Assembly: GCA_934155625.1 (NCBI GenBank)
Contig: CAKPHD010000040.1
Location: 1-13,777, forward strand
Source: an uncultured Clostridia bacterium
Lineage (GTDB): Bacteria > Bacillota > Clostridia > TANB77 > CAG-508
Length of the DNA stretch: 13,777 nt
Direction of reading: 5' to 3'
The position numbers and the translations under genes are program-made. The notes beneath the pieces were generated by a model. It saw nothing but the letters and a program-made list of their open reading frames with translations, did no database searches and had not been told where the DNA came from. Below are positions 1 to 7,201 of this stretch, one piece after another (the stretch's first letter is position 1; each line of letters begins with the position of its first letter).

Positions 1-23
1 TCTTTAAGTATACAACTTAAAGA
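1..23. repeat. Short inverted repeat beside the operon terminator
   Basis: Nine bases at 1-9 (tctttaagt) are the exact reverse complement of 15-23, with a five-base spacer. On the minus strand this follows the main terminator at 25-62. It could be a second hairpin belonging to a gene beyond the left edge, or chance in AT-rich DNA. The flank needed to decide is outside the window. Confidence 0.35.
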
Positions 24-24
24 A

Positions 25-62
25 AAAACGAAGTAAAAAAATTCGACTTTTTACTTCGTTTT
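25..62 (-). terminator. Rho-independent terminator of the glycosyltransferase/acyltransferase operon
   Basis: A 15-bp perfect inverted repeat (25-39 and 48-62, core cgaagt/acttcg) encloses an 8-nt loop. Read on the minus strand it starts just after the stop codon at 66-68 and is followed by a U-rich run (complement of the A run at 23-28). The arms end in A/T runs, so it could also work in the other direction. Confidence 0.85.
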
Positions 63-65
63 ACA

Positions 66-848
66 CTATTCTTCTATCTTTTTATATTCAATCATTTCAA
101 TATTACTATTTTTACTTCTTTCAACCATACAATTATAAACCTGATTTCTCAAATCATTTTTTTGTTCTTGTAAACTCAAACCATCTTTTGGGAAAAATGG
201 TCCATCAATATAAGTAACTACTTTAAACTTATCATTATTTTTACCATAACTTTGATATGTATTAGTCATACAAAAAGTAGGCTTTTTATATTGCACAGGA
301 TATTTAAATGATACAGCTTTAAATGGTCTTATTTTTGTGTAGTATGGCCAAATATGAGCTTCTGGGTAAATAGTAATTGGATGTTTTCTATTAATATGTG
401 TTTCTATTGCATTTATAAAATTTTTCATTCCATTTTTATTATTAGGAATTGGTATTGCCCCAAGCAATTGGATAGAGTTTCCTAAAAATTTCATAGAAAC
501 ATTTTCCGGATTTACAATAAAATGATTTCTTTTAGGGTACATTGGCAAACTTGGAATAAAAACATCTGCAAATACTTGTGTATGGTTTACATATACAAAA
601 TACGAGTCTTTTTTATATGGTTTTAATTTTTCTTTTCCTATATATTTTATTTTTAGTTTGAATTTTCCATAAATCAGTTTTATTGGCATACTTATAACAT
701 TTTGCAATAAAAAAGAACAAAAATCCCACAAAGGATTTTTGTGGATGTATTTATAGTTCTCATCTATAATTCTTGGTGTGATTTCTGCTCCTGAAAATTC
801 ATCATTTAATTCGTCTTTGTAGTAATAAATTTTTTTAGATTTCTTCAT
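66..848 (-). CDS. PlsC-like lysophospholipid acyltransferase family protein
   Basis: A 260-residue protein of the LPLAT/PlsC superfamily, which moves acyl groups from acyl-ACP or acyl-CoA to a hydroxyl acceptor at the membrane. The block I motif is N88-H89-T-Q-V-F-A-D95, giving H-X5-D rather than the usual H-X4-D. Block III, normally a PEGTR-like motif, reads Y161-P-E-A-H-I-W-P. A hydrophobic stretch near residues 43-60 may anchor it. It is the last gene of a three-gene operon. Its ATG overlaps the end of the upstream gene by 14 nt, and its ribosome binding site (gaggaag) lies inside that gene's final codons, so translation is probably coupled. The acceptor cannot be told from sequence; a glycolipid made by the two GT8 partners is my inference. 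Family assignment is fairly secure, activity is not. Confidence 0.75.
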   Translation of the reverse strand: MKKSKKIYYYKDELNDEFSGAEITPRIIDENYKYIHKNPLWDFCSFLLQNVISMPIKLIYGKFKLKIKYIGKEKLKPYKKDSYFVYVNHTQVFADVFIPSLPMYPKRNHFIVNPENVSMKFLGNSIQLLGAIPIPNNKNGMKNFINAIETHINRKHPITIYPEAHIWPYYTKIRPFKAVSFKYPVQYKKPTFCMTNTYQSYGKNNDKFKVVTYIDGPFFPKDGLSLQEQKNDLRNQVYNCMVERSKNSNIEMIEYKKIEE

Positions 849-2637
849 TTACTTCCTCTTTTACTGTTGTATATTCTAATGGAATTCCATAAAATTCTTC
901 ATATATGTCTTTCCAAACTTCGAAATTCTTAGTTTTCATTTCTTCTACATTTTCTTTTTCAGATAATGTTACATCTGGATAAATTGGCTTTTCTATATGC
1001 ACATAATATTCTTTTACAGGGAATCCATCTTCACCAATAATATTGCTATCTTTCATTGTTATAAATATTGGTATTACTGGTACATTACTTCTTGTAGCAA
1101 TTTTATATGCTCCATTTTTTAGTGGCTTTGGTTTTTCGTAATTCCACCATAAACTTTGCTCTGGATAAATTAATATAAAGTCTCCTCTTTTTAAGATTGT
1201 GTCTGCAGCCTTCATAAATTTTATCATTGTTCTTGTGTTTGAACTTAATGGTAATGTATCTGCATTTCTGAACAAGAATCCATAAAATCCTGGGAAATTT
1301 GTGTAATTTCCTTCTCTTATTACTTTATATAATTTTTTCTTTTTTCTTTGTCCAGATAATGAGAAAATTTCTTCTATTGTAAATGAATCAAATGGATTAA
1401 AATGATTACATGTTATTAATGCTCCACTTTTCATTTCACTTAAATACTCAAGACCTTCTACATCTTTTATAATTAATTTATTATCTTTTATTATTGCATC
1501 TAAAAATCTCTCGCCTAATTTGTTTGCAAATTTATTTTTCCATTTATTTGTTCTTTTTGTTTTTAGGTAGTCTACATTTTCAGGTGTTAATTCTATTGAT
1601 GGTGGATCATTTTCTGCATCAACATCAAATTTTCCTTCTTTTTCAAGTTGCTTAATTTTTTCTAATATTTCTATTCTTTCTTGTGACTTTTCTGTTACTT
1701 GCACATTTCTATACATTCTGTCATCTCCAACACAGTCTGATTCTTTTTGTGCAAGTTCTCTTAATGCAATATCTGCTTCTCTATCTTGATATTTCATTTC
1801 ATTTGTAAAATTTTCTTTTATATTATTAATTACATCATAAAATTCAGTTTGTTTTGCTAGTTCCCAAAAATACTTTCCAAATCTTATATCATCATAATGC
1901 CATGGCTTGTATTGATAATTGTAATGTATTAATTTTATATCTTCTTCTTTCATATCATCACTTGCTGTAGGCATTAAGTTCCATGCTGTATCTATAAGTT
2001 TTACTCTCCCTTTACATATTCTGTTTAAATAGTCTTGGTCTTGAACTACAGAAAATTTAACATTTTCTAATAAATATAAAAACTTTTCTTGAAATTGAAA
2101 TTTTCTAAGCTCATCTAAATTCATTACTAGCATTCCTGCATTAAAATATGTTTTGTAACTAGCAACTCCTACTACTTTTTCTACATATTCTTGGAATACT
2201 TCATTTTTTTGAATTATATCATCAGGCACTGCTCCCAATAGATTATCTCCAATGTCTATATTGTATAATTCTGCTATATCTTTTAACAAAACTATATCAC
2301 AATCTAAGTATATTGCTTTATTATATTGTGGATATAAATTTGATATAAATAGTCTAAAATATGTTGTCATTGAAAAATAATCTCTTGTATATAACTTTTC
2401 TTTTATTTTTTCTATATAATAATTTAAGTCTACATATTCTATATTTACGTTTTCTCTTGTATATTTATTGATTTTTTCTTTACTTTCTTCGCTCATGTTA
2501 GTATATAATACTTTTATTACATAATAATATTCTGGTGATGCATTATTTACCAATGATTGCAATGTTACTGCTAAAAATGGTACATATTTATCATCAACTG
2601 CAAAGAATATTGGTATTATTTCTTGATATTTTTCCAT
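835..2637 (-). CDS. Two-domain GT8 glycosyltransferase fused to a PlsC-like acyltransferase
   Basis: A 600-residue fusion. Residues about 5-270 are a GT8 (LgtC-like) glycosyltransferase. The metal-binding D112-C-D114 follows a hydrophobic strand, FNAGM is at 165-169, DQD at 200-202, and the C-terminal metal/UDP motif reads H238...KPW246. A charged, probably coiled linker (about 275-345, rich in E, K and Q) joins it to a PlsC-type acyltransferase at about 365-580. That domain has a canonical N411-H412-F-N-P-F-D417 and Y491-P-E-Q as block III. The family chemistry predicts sugar transfer from a nucleotide sugar and acyl transfer in one polypeptide, consistent with building an acylated glycan or glycolipid at the inner membrane face. 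The start codon directly follows the upstream stop (TAAATG), with the ribosome binding site gaggaag inside the upstream gene. No signal peptide is seen. The domains are clear, the substrates are unknown. Confidence 0.85.
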   Translation of the reverse strand: MEKYQEIIPIFFAVDDKYVPFLAVTLQSLVNNASPEYYYVIKVLYTNMSEESKEKINKYTRENVNIEYVDLNYYIEKIKEKLYTRDYFSMTTYFRLFISNLYPQYNKAIYLDCDIVLLKDIAELYNIDIGDNLLGAVPDDIIQKNEVFQEYVEKVVGVASYKTYFNAGMLVMNLDELRKFQFQEKFLYLLENVKFSVVQDQDYLNRICKGRVKLIDTAWNLMPTASDDMKEEDIKLIHYNYQYKPWHYDDIRFGKYFWELAKQTEFYDVINNIKENFTNEMKYQDREADIALRELAQKESDCVGDDRMYRNVQVTEKSQERIEILEKIKQLEKEGKFDVDAENDPPSIELTPENVDYLKTKRTNKWKNKFANKLGERFLDAIIKDNKLIIKDVEGLEYLSEMKSGALITCNHFNPFDSFTIEEIFSLSGQRKKKKLYKVIREGNYTNFPGFYGFLFRNADTLPLSSNTRTMIKFMKAADTILKRGDFILIYPEQSLWWNYEKPKPLKNGAYKIATRSNVPVIPIFITMKDSNIIGEDGFPVKEYYVHIEKPIYPDVTLSEKENVEEMKTKNFEVWKDIYEEFYGIPLEYTTVKEEVNEEI

Positions 2638-3477
2638 TTAAACTTCCTCTTTCATTCTTGTATTGTATTCTTCTTTTAATTTTAAATATTCTTCTAAATC
2701 TTTGTCAAAATAATAACATTTTAGGATTTTGTGAACCTCTTCAATATTCCACTGTTTAAAGTTTTCTGTATGTGGATATGGAAAAAACATTAGTCTTTTA
2801 CAAAAATGACATATTATTGTGTCTTTTTTATTGAATTTTGATTGTTCATTATATATTCTTGGTATAATTTTCTTTTTTGTTGTTGACCAAAATATTGCAT
2901 CTTGATCTGCAAATAGCATTTTTTTAGTTTTTATTCTTTCTCTTGCTTTTTCTAAAAGCTTTGTTTCTTTTATTTTTTTCATATTTAATAGTAACATTCC
3001 AGCATTTATATAGTCTGGTCTTATTAGCCAACACCCATATTTTTCTTTTACTGCTGCATATTCATAGTTTGTAATATCTATGTTGTATAACTTAGAAATA
3101 TCCCCACCTGCCATCATATCTATATCTAAATATAATAGTTTTTCTGGTATTTCTGGTACTAAATCTGCTAATAGTCGTAGTAATGTATATGGTGTGCAAT
3201 ATGCTCCTTCGTTTGCACAATTTTTGAATTGTTCTTCATATACTTCTGTTACATCTATTCTTTTCACTTCGTTTTTCGAATTTTTTTGTTTGACTACTCT
3301 GTCTAAAAATTCTACTTGCTCTTCGCTTATTGCTGTATATTCTGGTTTTATTCTTGTTAGTTCTGCTGTGAATATATAACATTTTATTGTTTCTTGTGTC
3401 CTGTTTGTTATTGATATTAGCTCTGTTAAAGCTCCATCAAATACTTTTTCGTTTCCACATAATAATAAGTTTATCAT
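2638..3477 (-). CDS. GT8 family glycosyltransferase, first gene of the operon
   Basis: A 279-residue single-domain GT8-type glycosyltransferase (UDP-glucose or UDP-galactose type by family). Visible motifs are Y116-L-D118-I-D120 (the DxD metal/nucleotide-sugar site), INAGMLLLN at 157-165, D191-Q-D, and H224 in a late C-H-F-C segment that may stand in for the usual HxxGxxKPW. It is shorter at the N terminus than typical GT8 enzymes and lacks a clear KPW, so donor binding may be altered. The ATG has the purine-rich ribosome binding site gaggatgag and lies 35 bases downstream of a good -10 box. It is followed without a gap by the GT8/acyltransferase fusion, making it the promoter-proximal gene of a three-gene operon. 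The acceptor is unknown. Confidence 0.8.
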   Translation of the reverse strand: MINLLLCGNEKVFDGALTELISITNRTQETIKCYIFTAELTRIKPEYTAISEEQVEFLDRVVKQKNSKNEVKRIDVTEVYEEQFKNCANEGAYCTPYTLLRLLADLVPEIPEKLLYLDIDMMAGGDISKLYNIDITNYEYAAVKEKYGCWLIRPDYINAGMLLLNMKKIKETKLLEKARERIKTKKMLFADQDAIFWSTTKKKIIPRIYNEQSKFNKKDTIICHFCKRLMFFPYPHTENFKQWNIEEVHKILKCYYFDKDLEEYLKLKEEYNTRMKEEV

Positions 3478-3511
3478 CTCATCCTCTTCTTTTAATTTTT
3501 TTCACTTATTA

Positions 3512-3540
3512 ATTTTATCATTTTGTTTAATTTTTATCAA
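3512..3540 (-). promoter_or_regulatory. Promoter of the GT8/acyltransferase operon
   Basis: On the minus strand, TTGATA (3535-3540) is separated by exactly 17 nt from TAAAAT (3512-3517). Each box differs from the sigma-A consensus at one position. Transcription would start near 3505, about 28 nt upstream of the first start codon. Confidence 0.7.
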
Positions 3541-3583
3541 GAATTTTTTTACATTATTTCTTTAGATTTTATTAAATTTAATA

Positions 3584-3607
3584 GAAACCAGTAATTTTAC
3601 TGGTCTC
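3584..3607 (-). terminator. Probable terminator after the WG-repeat gene
   Basis: The 8-base arms accagtaa (3587-3594) and ttactggt (3597-3604) are perfectly complementary, with partial extension to 3584 and 3607. The hairpin begins 6 nt after the minus-strand stop codon. The following minus-strand run (tttctatt) is only moderately T-rich, so termination may be incomplete. Confidence 0.55.
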
Positions 3608-3612
3608 TTTGT

Positions 3613-5214
3613 TTATTTGGTACTTAAAATTAGTGTACCATTATAATCATAAATATCATCCCATTTTTCTGTTTTTGCAAACATAAAATCTCCATATCTA
3701 TCAACATCAGAATATTCAGTAGGAATAATTTTTTTGCATCCTTCTTCATTCAACATAATGGCTCCAACTTTTCTTTTATGTAACACTTTTAAAATGTATT
3801 TTTCTTTTAATTCTAATATATTTTCTACATCTATGGTGTCAGCTTCAACATAGTATACTTTTTTATATTTACAATTAAAAATATTATATCCATTTTCAAT
3901 TTTCTCAAATATAAAATCCTCATACTTTGTGCTTTTGCTTATTTCTATTCCTCTATCAAAAATTGCTTTTCCTTTATTATCAAGTACCCATATTCTATTT
4001 TCATAGTCAACAACTTGAAAATAATCAGTAGCTACTTTTAAAATTTTCTGCACATTGTTAAATCTGCAAAGCAATTTTCCTTTATTAGAGAATATTGCAA
4101 TTACGCTTTTATTTTGCTGGTTCTCATTTTGTTGCATACAAATAAGATATTCTTCTATTGGTTTTATTGTTTTAAAACTATTTTTAAATATTTTGTTTCC
4201 TTCATAATCATATATATTCCATTCTTCTGTCATTCCAAATGGTGATGATTCTTCGCCTCCAAGAATTAATATATTTTCTGTTTCGATATAATTCTTTGCA
4301 CAGAATTCTCCGAATTCATCTTTTACAATTCCAGATTCTCCAATATATTTTCCTTGATGTGTATAATATTTACATGGTTTCTTATCTTTCAAATCTCCTA
4401 ATAATACTATGAATTTTTCTTTTAAAGTTACCTCTTCTCCAAAGTTGACTTGAATTTTGTTAATAAATTTTGTGGAACATGAAAAATTATCTTTAACATT
4501 TTCATTATTTTTACTTACATAATTTTTTTCTTCTTGATTAGCTTTAGTAGTTAAATCTAATGAATAGTATTCTGCTTTGCCATCTTTTATTGCTTGTATT
4601 TCCTTTTCTAAGACTTTTATTTTTTGATAATTCATTGGCAAAACTTTGAAAAACTTTTCAGGGCAACGTTTTTTATACCATAATCCGCATCTATTATTAT
4701 TATAGATTAACAGATACTCTTCTCCTCTTGATTTTTTTATACTAATATAAGCTTGAAATTTTGCCTCTATTTTTTGTTTTTTGGTACTATAAAAATAATT
4801 ATTTTTCTCTCCTAATAATACAAGTATTTCATCCCAACATAGGATTTTTTTAAATGTTCCCCCTAAAAATTTTCTATTTTCTACATCATACAATTTAGAT
4901 TTTTCTTCATTTTTTAATATTATGTAATTTTTATATACTTTCAAATCTGTTGCTATGAATTTACATATCTCTTCTCCTTCATATGTTAATACATTCCAAT
5001 ATTCGCCTTTTTTGGTTAGAATCCAGTTTTCCGTACTAATCCAATTTGCCGGCAATACTTCTTCGGCTTGTTCTTTTGAAAGAGCATTTAATAGTTTTCC
5101 ATTTAGATTATAATATCTTATCCCTCCATCTGTTTGATAAACTTTAACATATTTTCGAGCTACTTTCAGCCGCTCTCCTGTTTCCATGTCAAAACTCATT
5201 TTTGTTGCAATCAT
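3613..5214 (-). CDS. WG-repeat-like protein of unknown function
   Basis: A 533-residue protein, probably cytoplasmic, with no signal peptide or membrane segment. It is built of strand-rich units centred on aromatic-D/N-x-x-G-K/N patterns: YYNLNGKLL at 34-42, LTYEGEEI at 76-83, IYDYEGNKI at 334-342, FSNKGKLL at 375-382, VLDNKGKAI at 410-418 and IYDYNGTLI at 521-529. The best match to the WG (KWG) repeat pattern is the C-terminal segment, about 480-530, with VGAIMLNEEGCKKIIP. WG-repeat proteins are thought to form beta-propeller-like or solenoid folds; no enzymatic function is established for them. It has its own promoter and ribosome binding site (agagg before the ATG) and its own terminator, so it is a single-gene unit. 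The repeats are degenerate, which makes the family call less sure than the gene call. Confidence 0.7.
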   Translation of the reverse strand: MIATKMSFDMETGERLKVARKYVKVYQTDGGIRYYNLNGKLLNALSKEQAEEVLPANWISTENWILTKKGEYWNVLTYEGEEICKFIATDLKVYKNYIILKNEEKSKLYDVENRKFLGGTFKKILCWDEILVLLGEKNNYFYSTKKQKIEAKFQAYISIKKSRGEEYLLIYNNNRCGLWYKKRCPEKFFKVLPMNYQKIKVLEKEIQAIKDGKAEYYSLDLTTKANQEEKNYVSKNNENVKDNFSCSTKFINKIQVNFGEEVTLKEKFIVLLGDLKDKKPCKYYTHQGKYIGESGIVKDEFGEFCAKNYIETENILILGGEESSPFGMTEEWNIYDYEGNKIFKNSFKTIKPIEEYLICMQQNENQQNKSVIAIFSNKGKLLCRFNNVQKILKVATDYFQVVDYENRIWVLDNKGKAIFDRGIEISKSTKYEDFIFEKIENGYNIFNCKYKKVYYVEADTIDVENILELKEKYILKVLHKRKVGAIMLNEEGCKKIIPTEYSDVDRYGDFMFAKTEKWDDIYDYNGTLILSTK

Positions 5215-5276
5215 ACTTTTTTCCTCTCTTGATGTTATTTATTTTTTACTTAAAGTGCTTGACTTTAACCTGTTAT

Positions 5277-5305
5277 ATTATACACTATATTTTACATAAA
5301 ATCAA
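5277..5305 (-). promoter_or_regulatory. Promoter of the WG-repeat gene
   Basis: Minus-strand TTGATT (5300-5305), a 17-nt spacer and a perfect TATAAT (5277-5282). The predicted start near 5270 leaves a leader of about 55 nt before the ATG at 5214. The promoter lies immediately downstream of the broken ABC ATPase gene. Confidence 0.75.
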
Positions 5306-5330
5306 TATTTATAGCCAAATGCTCCATCTC

Positions 5331-5992
5331 TTATATGGCATCTTTTTTCTGCAAATCATAAACTATGTCTACATTATCACAAACATTTTGAGAATGTGTA
5401 ACAATTACAATACATTTATTTTCATCTTTAGCAAGCCTTTTGAAGATTTTTAGAATTTCATTTTCAGTATCTTTATCTAAATTTCCTGTAGGTTCGTCTG
5501 CAATAATAATTTTAGGGTTATAAGATAAACTTCTTGCAATAGCAATACGTTGTTGTTCTCCACCAGAAAGCTTTAATATTTTCGATTTGCCTTATCTTCT
5601 GAAAGCCCAACACTTTTCATTAATTCTAAAGCTTTTTGTTTTTTATCTTCTACTTTTACTTTGCTAATATCCATTGATAAAATTATGTTTTCCAATGCTG
5701 TTAGTCTTGGTAATAAATTATAACTTTGAAACACAATTCCTATATCTGTATTTCTATAAGTATCTAAATTCATCTTTTTTAATTCCTTGCCATCATATAA
5801 TATTTGACCTTCTGTACAATTTTCTAGTCCAGTAATAAGTGATAATAATGTTGTTTTTCCGCTTCCACTTTTTCCTTTTATTGCATACATTTTCCCTTCT
5901 TCAAAATCATAGTTTATATTTTTAAATACATAACTATCTTTTGGTGCATCTTTATATCTGTAACATACATTTTCTAATTTTAATATTCCCAT
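5331..5992 (-). pseudogene. LolD/MacB-type ABC transporter ATPase broken by a one-base frameshift
   Basis: The first 138 codons from 5992 give a normal ABC ATPase N terminus: Walker A G40-K-S-G-S-G-K-T-T and the Q-loop V-F-Q89-S. The frame then stops at 5573-5575. Shifting by one base at the A4 run (plus positions 5579-5582) restores the rest: signature LSGGEQQR, Walker B IIIADEP, D-loop GNLD, switch histidine VTHSQ, ending with TAA at 5331-5333. The restored protein would be 220 residues, the usual size of LolD-like ATPases that drive FtsX/MacB-type permeases. A single missing A explains the break. No permease gene lies downstream, where an unrelated WG-repeat gene follows, and no good ribosome binding site precedes the ATG. 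Most likely a decaying gene; a sequencing error or ribosomal slippage cannot be excluded. Confidence 0.85.
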
Positions 5993-6021
5993 TCGCCCAG
6001 CTCTTTGATTTTGAATAATGA

Positions 6022-6037
6022 TTAATTGTAATTAATT
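6022..6037. repeat. AT-rich palindrome upstream of the ABC and PIN genes
   Basis: ATTAATT-GT-AATTAAT is a perfect inverted repeat in the 5993-6099 stretch between the divergent ABC pseudogene and PIN gene. It may be an operator or chance. The rest of this stretch is AT-rich with no other clear signal. Confidence 0.25.
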
Positions 6038-6099
6038 TCGAGTATTAATATAATATATAAAGATTGAAGAATTATTGAAAAAAACATTTAATTAAAAAT

Positions 6100-6128
6100 T
6101 TGCTTTTATTTACATAATGTGGTATAAT
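6100..6128 (+). promoter_or_regulatory. Promoter of the PIN-domain gene
   Basis: TTGCTT (6100-6105), a 17-nt spacer and a perfect TATAAT (6123-6128). Predicted transcription start is near 6135, which excludes the in-frame ATG at 6134 as the true start codon. A small inverted repeat, ATTGG-tag-CCAAT at 6148-6160, lies just downstream of the start and could be an operator. Confidence 0.75.
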
Positions 6129-6190
6129 GTTAAATGTTAATTTATAAATTGGTAGCCAATAATTATATCTATCAAAGGAGGCACTCATAC

Positions 6191-7192
6191 ATGAAAAACA
6201 AACATGAAGTTGGAAGTCTAATACGCAAAGGTCTATCTGTGCAGGAAATACAAGAGCGGATAAAAGGTTTTCCAGATAATCCAGATATTGAATATTTTAT
6301 GAGTTTAGGATATGCAAAAAACACAGCTCGTGAATATAGATATCAAATCAGGAAAAATAGCAACAATTGTTCTAATTCGAAAAATAATAATCTTATAATG
6401 TCAAAAAACGCAAATAAAAGCTATTTAATATTAGACACTTCTGCTTTGACAAGTCCATGCTCTGGAAAATTCATTAAGGACGCATCTTCCATAACTATCT
6501 TATATTCTGTTATAAAGGAATTTGATACTGCACCAAAAAAAGAAAATGCTTCACCGTACTTCAAGCACATGATTCGCAACCAAACCAAGGAAATATTATT
6601 ACTTGAAAACGAAAAATATCGCTTGGTTCCTTTTGGAAGAAATATTAACGATTATACTGATGAAGTATTATTAGATTATTTATTTAGTCTTCCTATTAAT
6701 GAAAGGCCTACATTACTAACTTGTGATAATAACCTTGCTTTAAAAGCCAAATGTTTGGGTTTTGAATTCATTTTATGTTCAGTAACTTTGAAAAATAAAA
6801 AAGAAGACACAATTGCAACAACTAGTAACGAACCTCAAAAATTACAAAAAGCAAAAAAAGATACTCTAAATATTAATCTTTTATATGAAGACTTAATAAA
6901 TGTAAAAAAACATAATCCAAATTCATTAATATTTTTTGTAAAAAATGATAAATGTAATAAAATTTTGGATATTCCTGACTCTGGTTCAATTGATTATTGT
7001 TGTATTATAACAAAGTCTTATGGCAAAAATTTAATAAAAGTAAAAAAATATTATGCTCAAAATAATCAAAAGGCAACAATAAAATTCAAATGTTATTGTG
7101 AGGAAAATATTGAACAACTTGAAAATGAATTACATCCAATAGTTTTAGACTGTATTAAAGACCTTTTATATCAAAAAGAGGAACCTTGCTAG
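6191..7192 (+). CDS. PIN-domain ribonuclease-like protein with N-terminal HTH-like segment
   Basis: The start is placed at 6191 because AAGGAGG (6175-6181) is 9 nt upstream and the promoter's start point lies after the earlier in-frame ATG; this gives 333 residues. Residues 1-60 look helical and HTH-like (LIRKGLSVQEIQERIKG, then NTAREYRYQIRK). Residues about 77-200 resemble a PIN domain. L-D82-T-S-A-L follows a hydrophobic strand, with an acidic residue at E110, D157/D162 in the central helix and T-C-D179-N-N-L-A as the last acidic site. PIN domains are Mg2+/Mn2+-dependent RNases. The C-terminal 130 residues (charged linker, then a strand/helix domain with C301, C303 and C321) are not recognised. 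There is no partner antitoxin gene next to it, so a VapBC toxin is unlikely. It is a single-gene unit, convergent with the response-regulator remnant. Confidence 0.7.
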   Translation: MKNKHEVGSLIRKGLSVQEIQERIKGFPDNPDIEYFMSLGYAKNTAREYRYQIRKNSNNCSNSKNNNLIMSKNANKSYLILDTSALTSPCSGKFIKDASSITILYSVIKEFDTAPKKENASPYFKHMIRNQTKEILLLENEKYRLVPFGRNINDYTDEVLLDYLFSLPINERPTLLTCDNNLALKAKCLGFEFILCSVTLKNKKEDTIATTSNEPQKLQKAKKDTLNINLLYEDLINVKKHNPNSLIFFVKNDKCNKILDIPDSGSIDYCCIITKSYGKNLIKVKKYYAQNNQKATIKFKCYCEENIEQLENELHPIVLDCIKDLLYQKEEPC

Positions 7193-7201
7193 GTTCCTCT
7201 T
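7176..7201. terminator. Bidirectional terminator shared by two convergent genes
   Basis: An 11-bp perfect stem aagaggaacct/aggttcctctt (7176-7186 and 7191-7201) with a 4-nt loop. The plus-strand TAG of the PIN gene (7190-7192) and the minus-strand TAA of the regulator remnant (7200-7202) both fall in or touch the hairpin. The U tract is better on the minus strand (five T after the stem) than on the plus strand (taatctttta). Confidence 0.85.

Noticed and set aside
2535..2759. Plus-strand open frame across the GT8 gene junction
   Set aside because: It opposes two clear glycosyltransferase genes, has no ribosome binding site and encodes a low-complexity hydrophobic string. The same holds for the plus-strand frames at 3080-3379, 5202-5453, 9343-9691, 9613-10072, 10889-11208, 11395-11886 and 12997-13290.
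6134..6190. In-frame ATG at 6134 giving a 19-residue longer PIN protein
   Set aside because: It has no ribosome binding site and lies at or before the predicted transcription start. The ATG at 6191 has AAGGAGG 9 nt upstream.
6191..7192. VapBC-type toxin-antitoxin locus
   Set aside because: The PIN protein is more than twice the usual VapC size and has a promoter of its own, and no small antitoxin gene precedes it.
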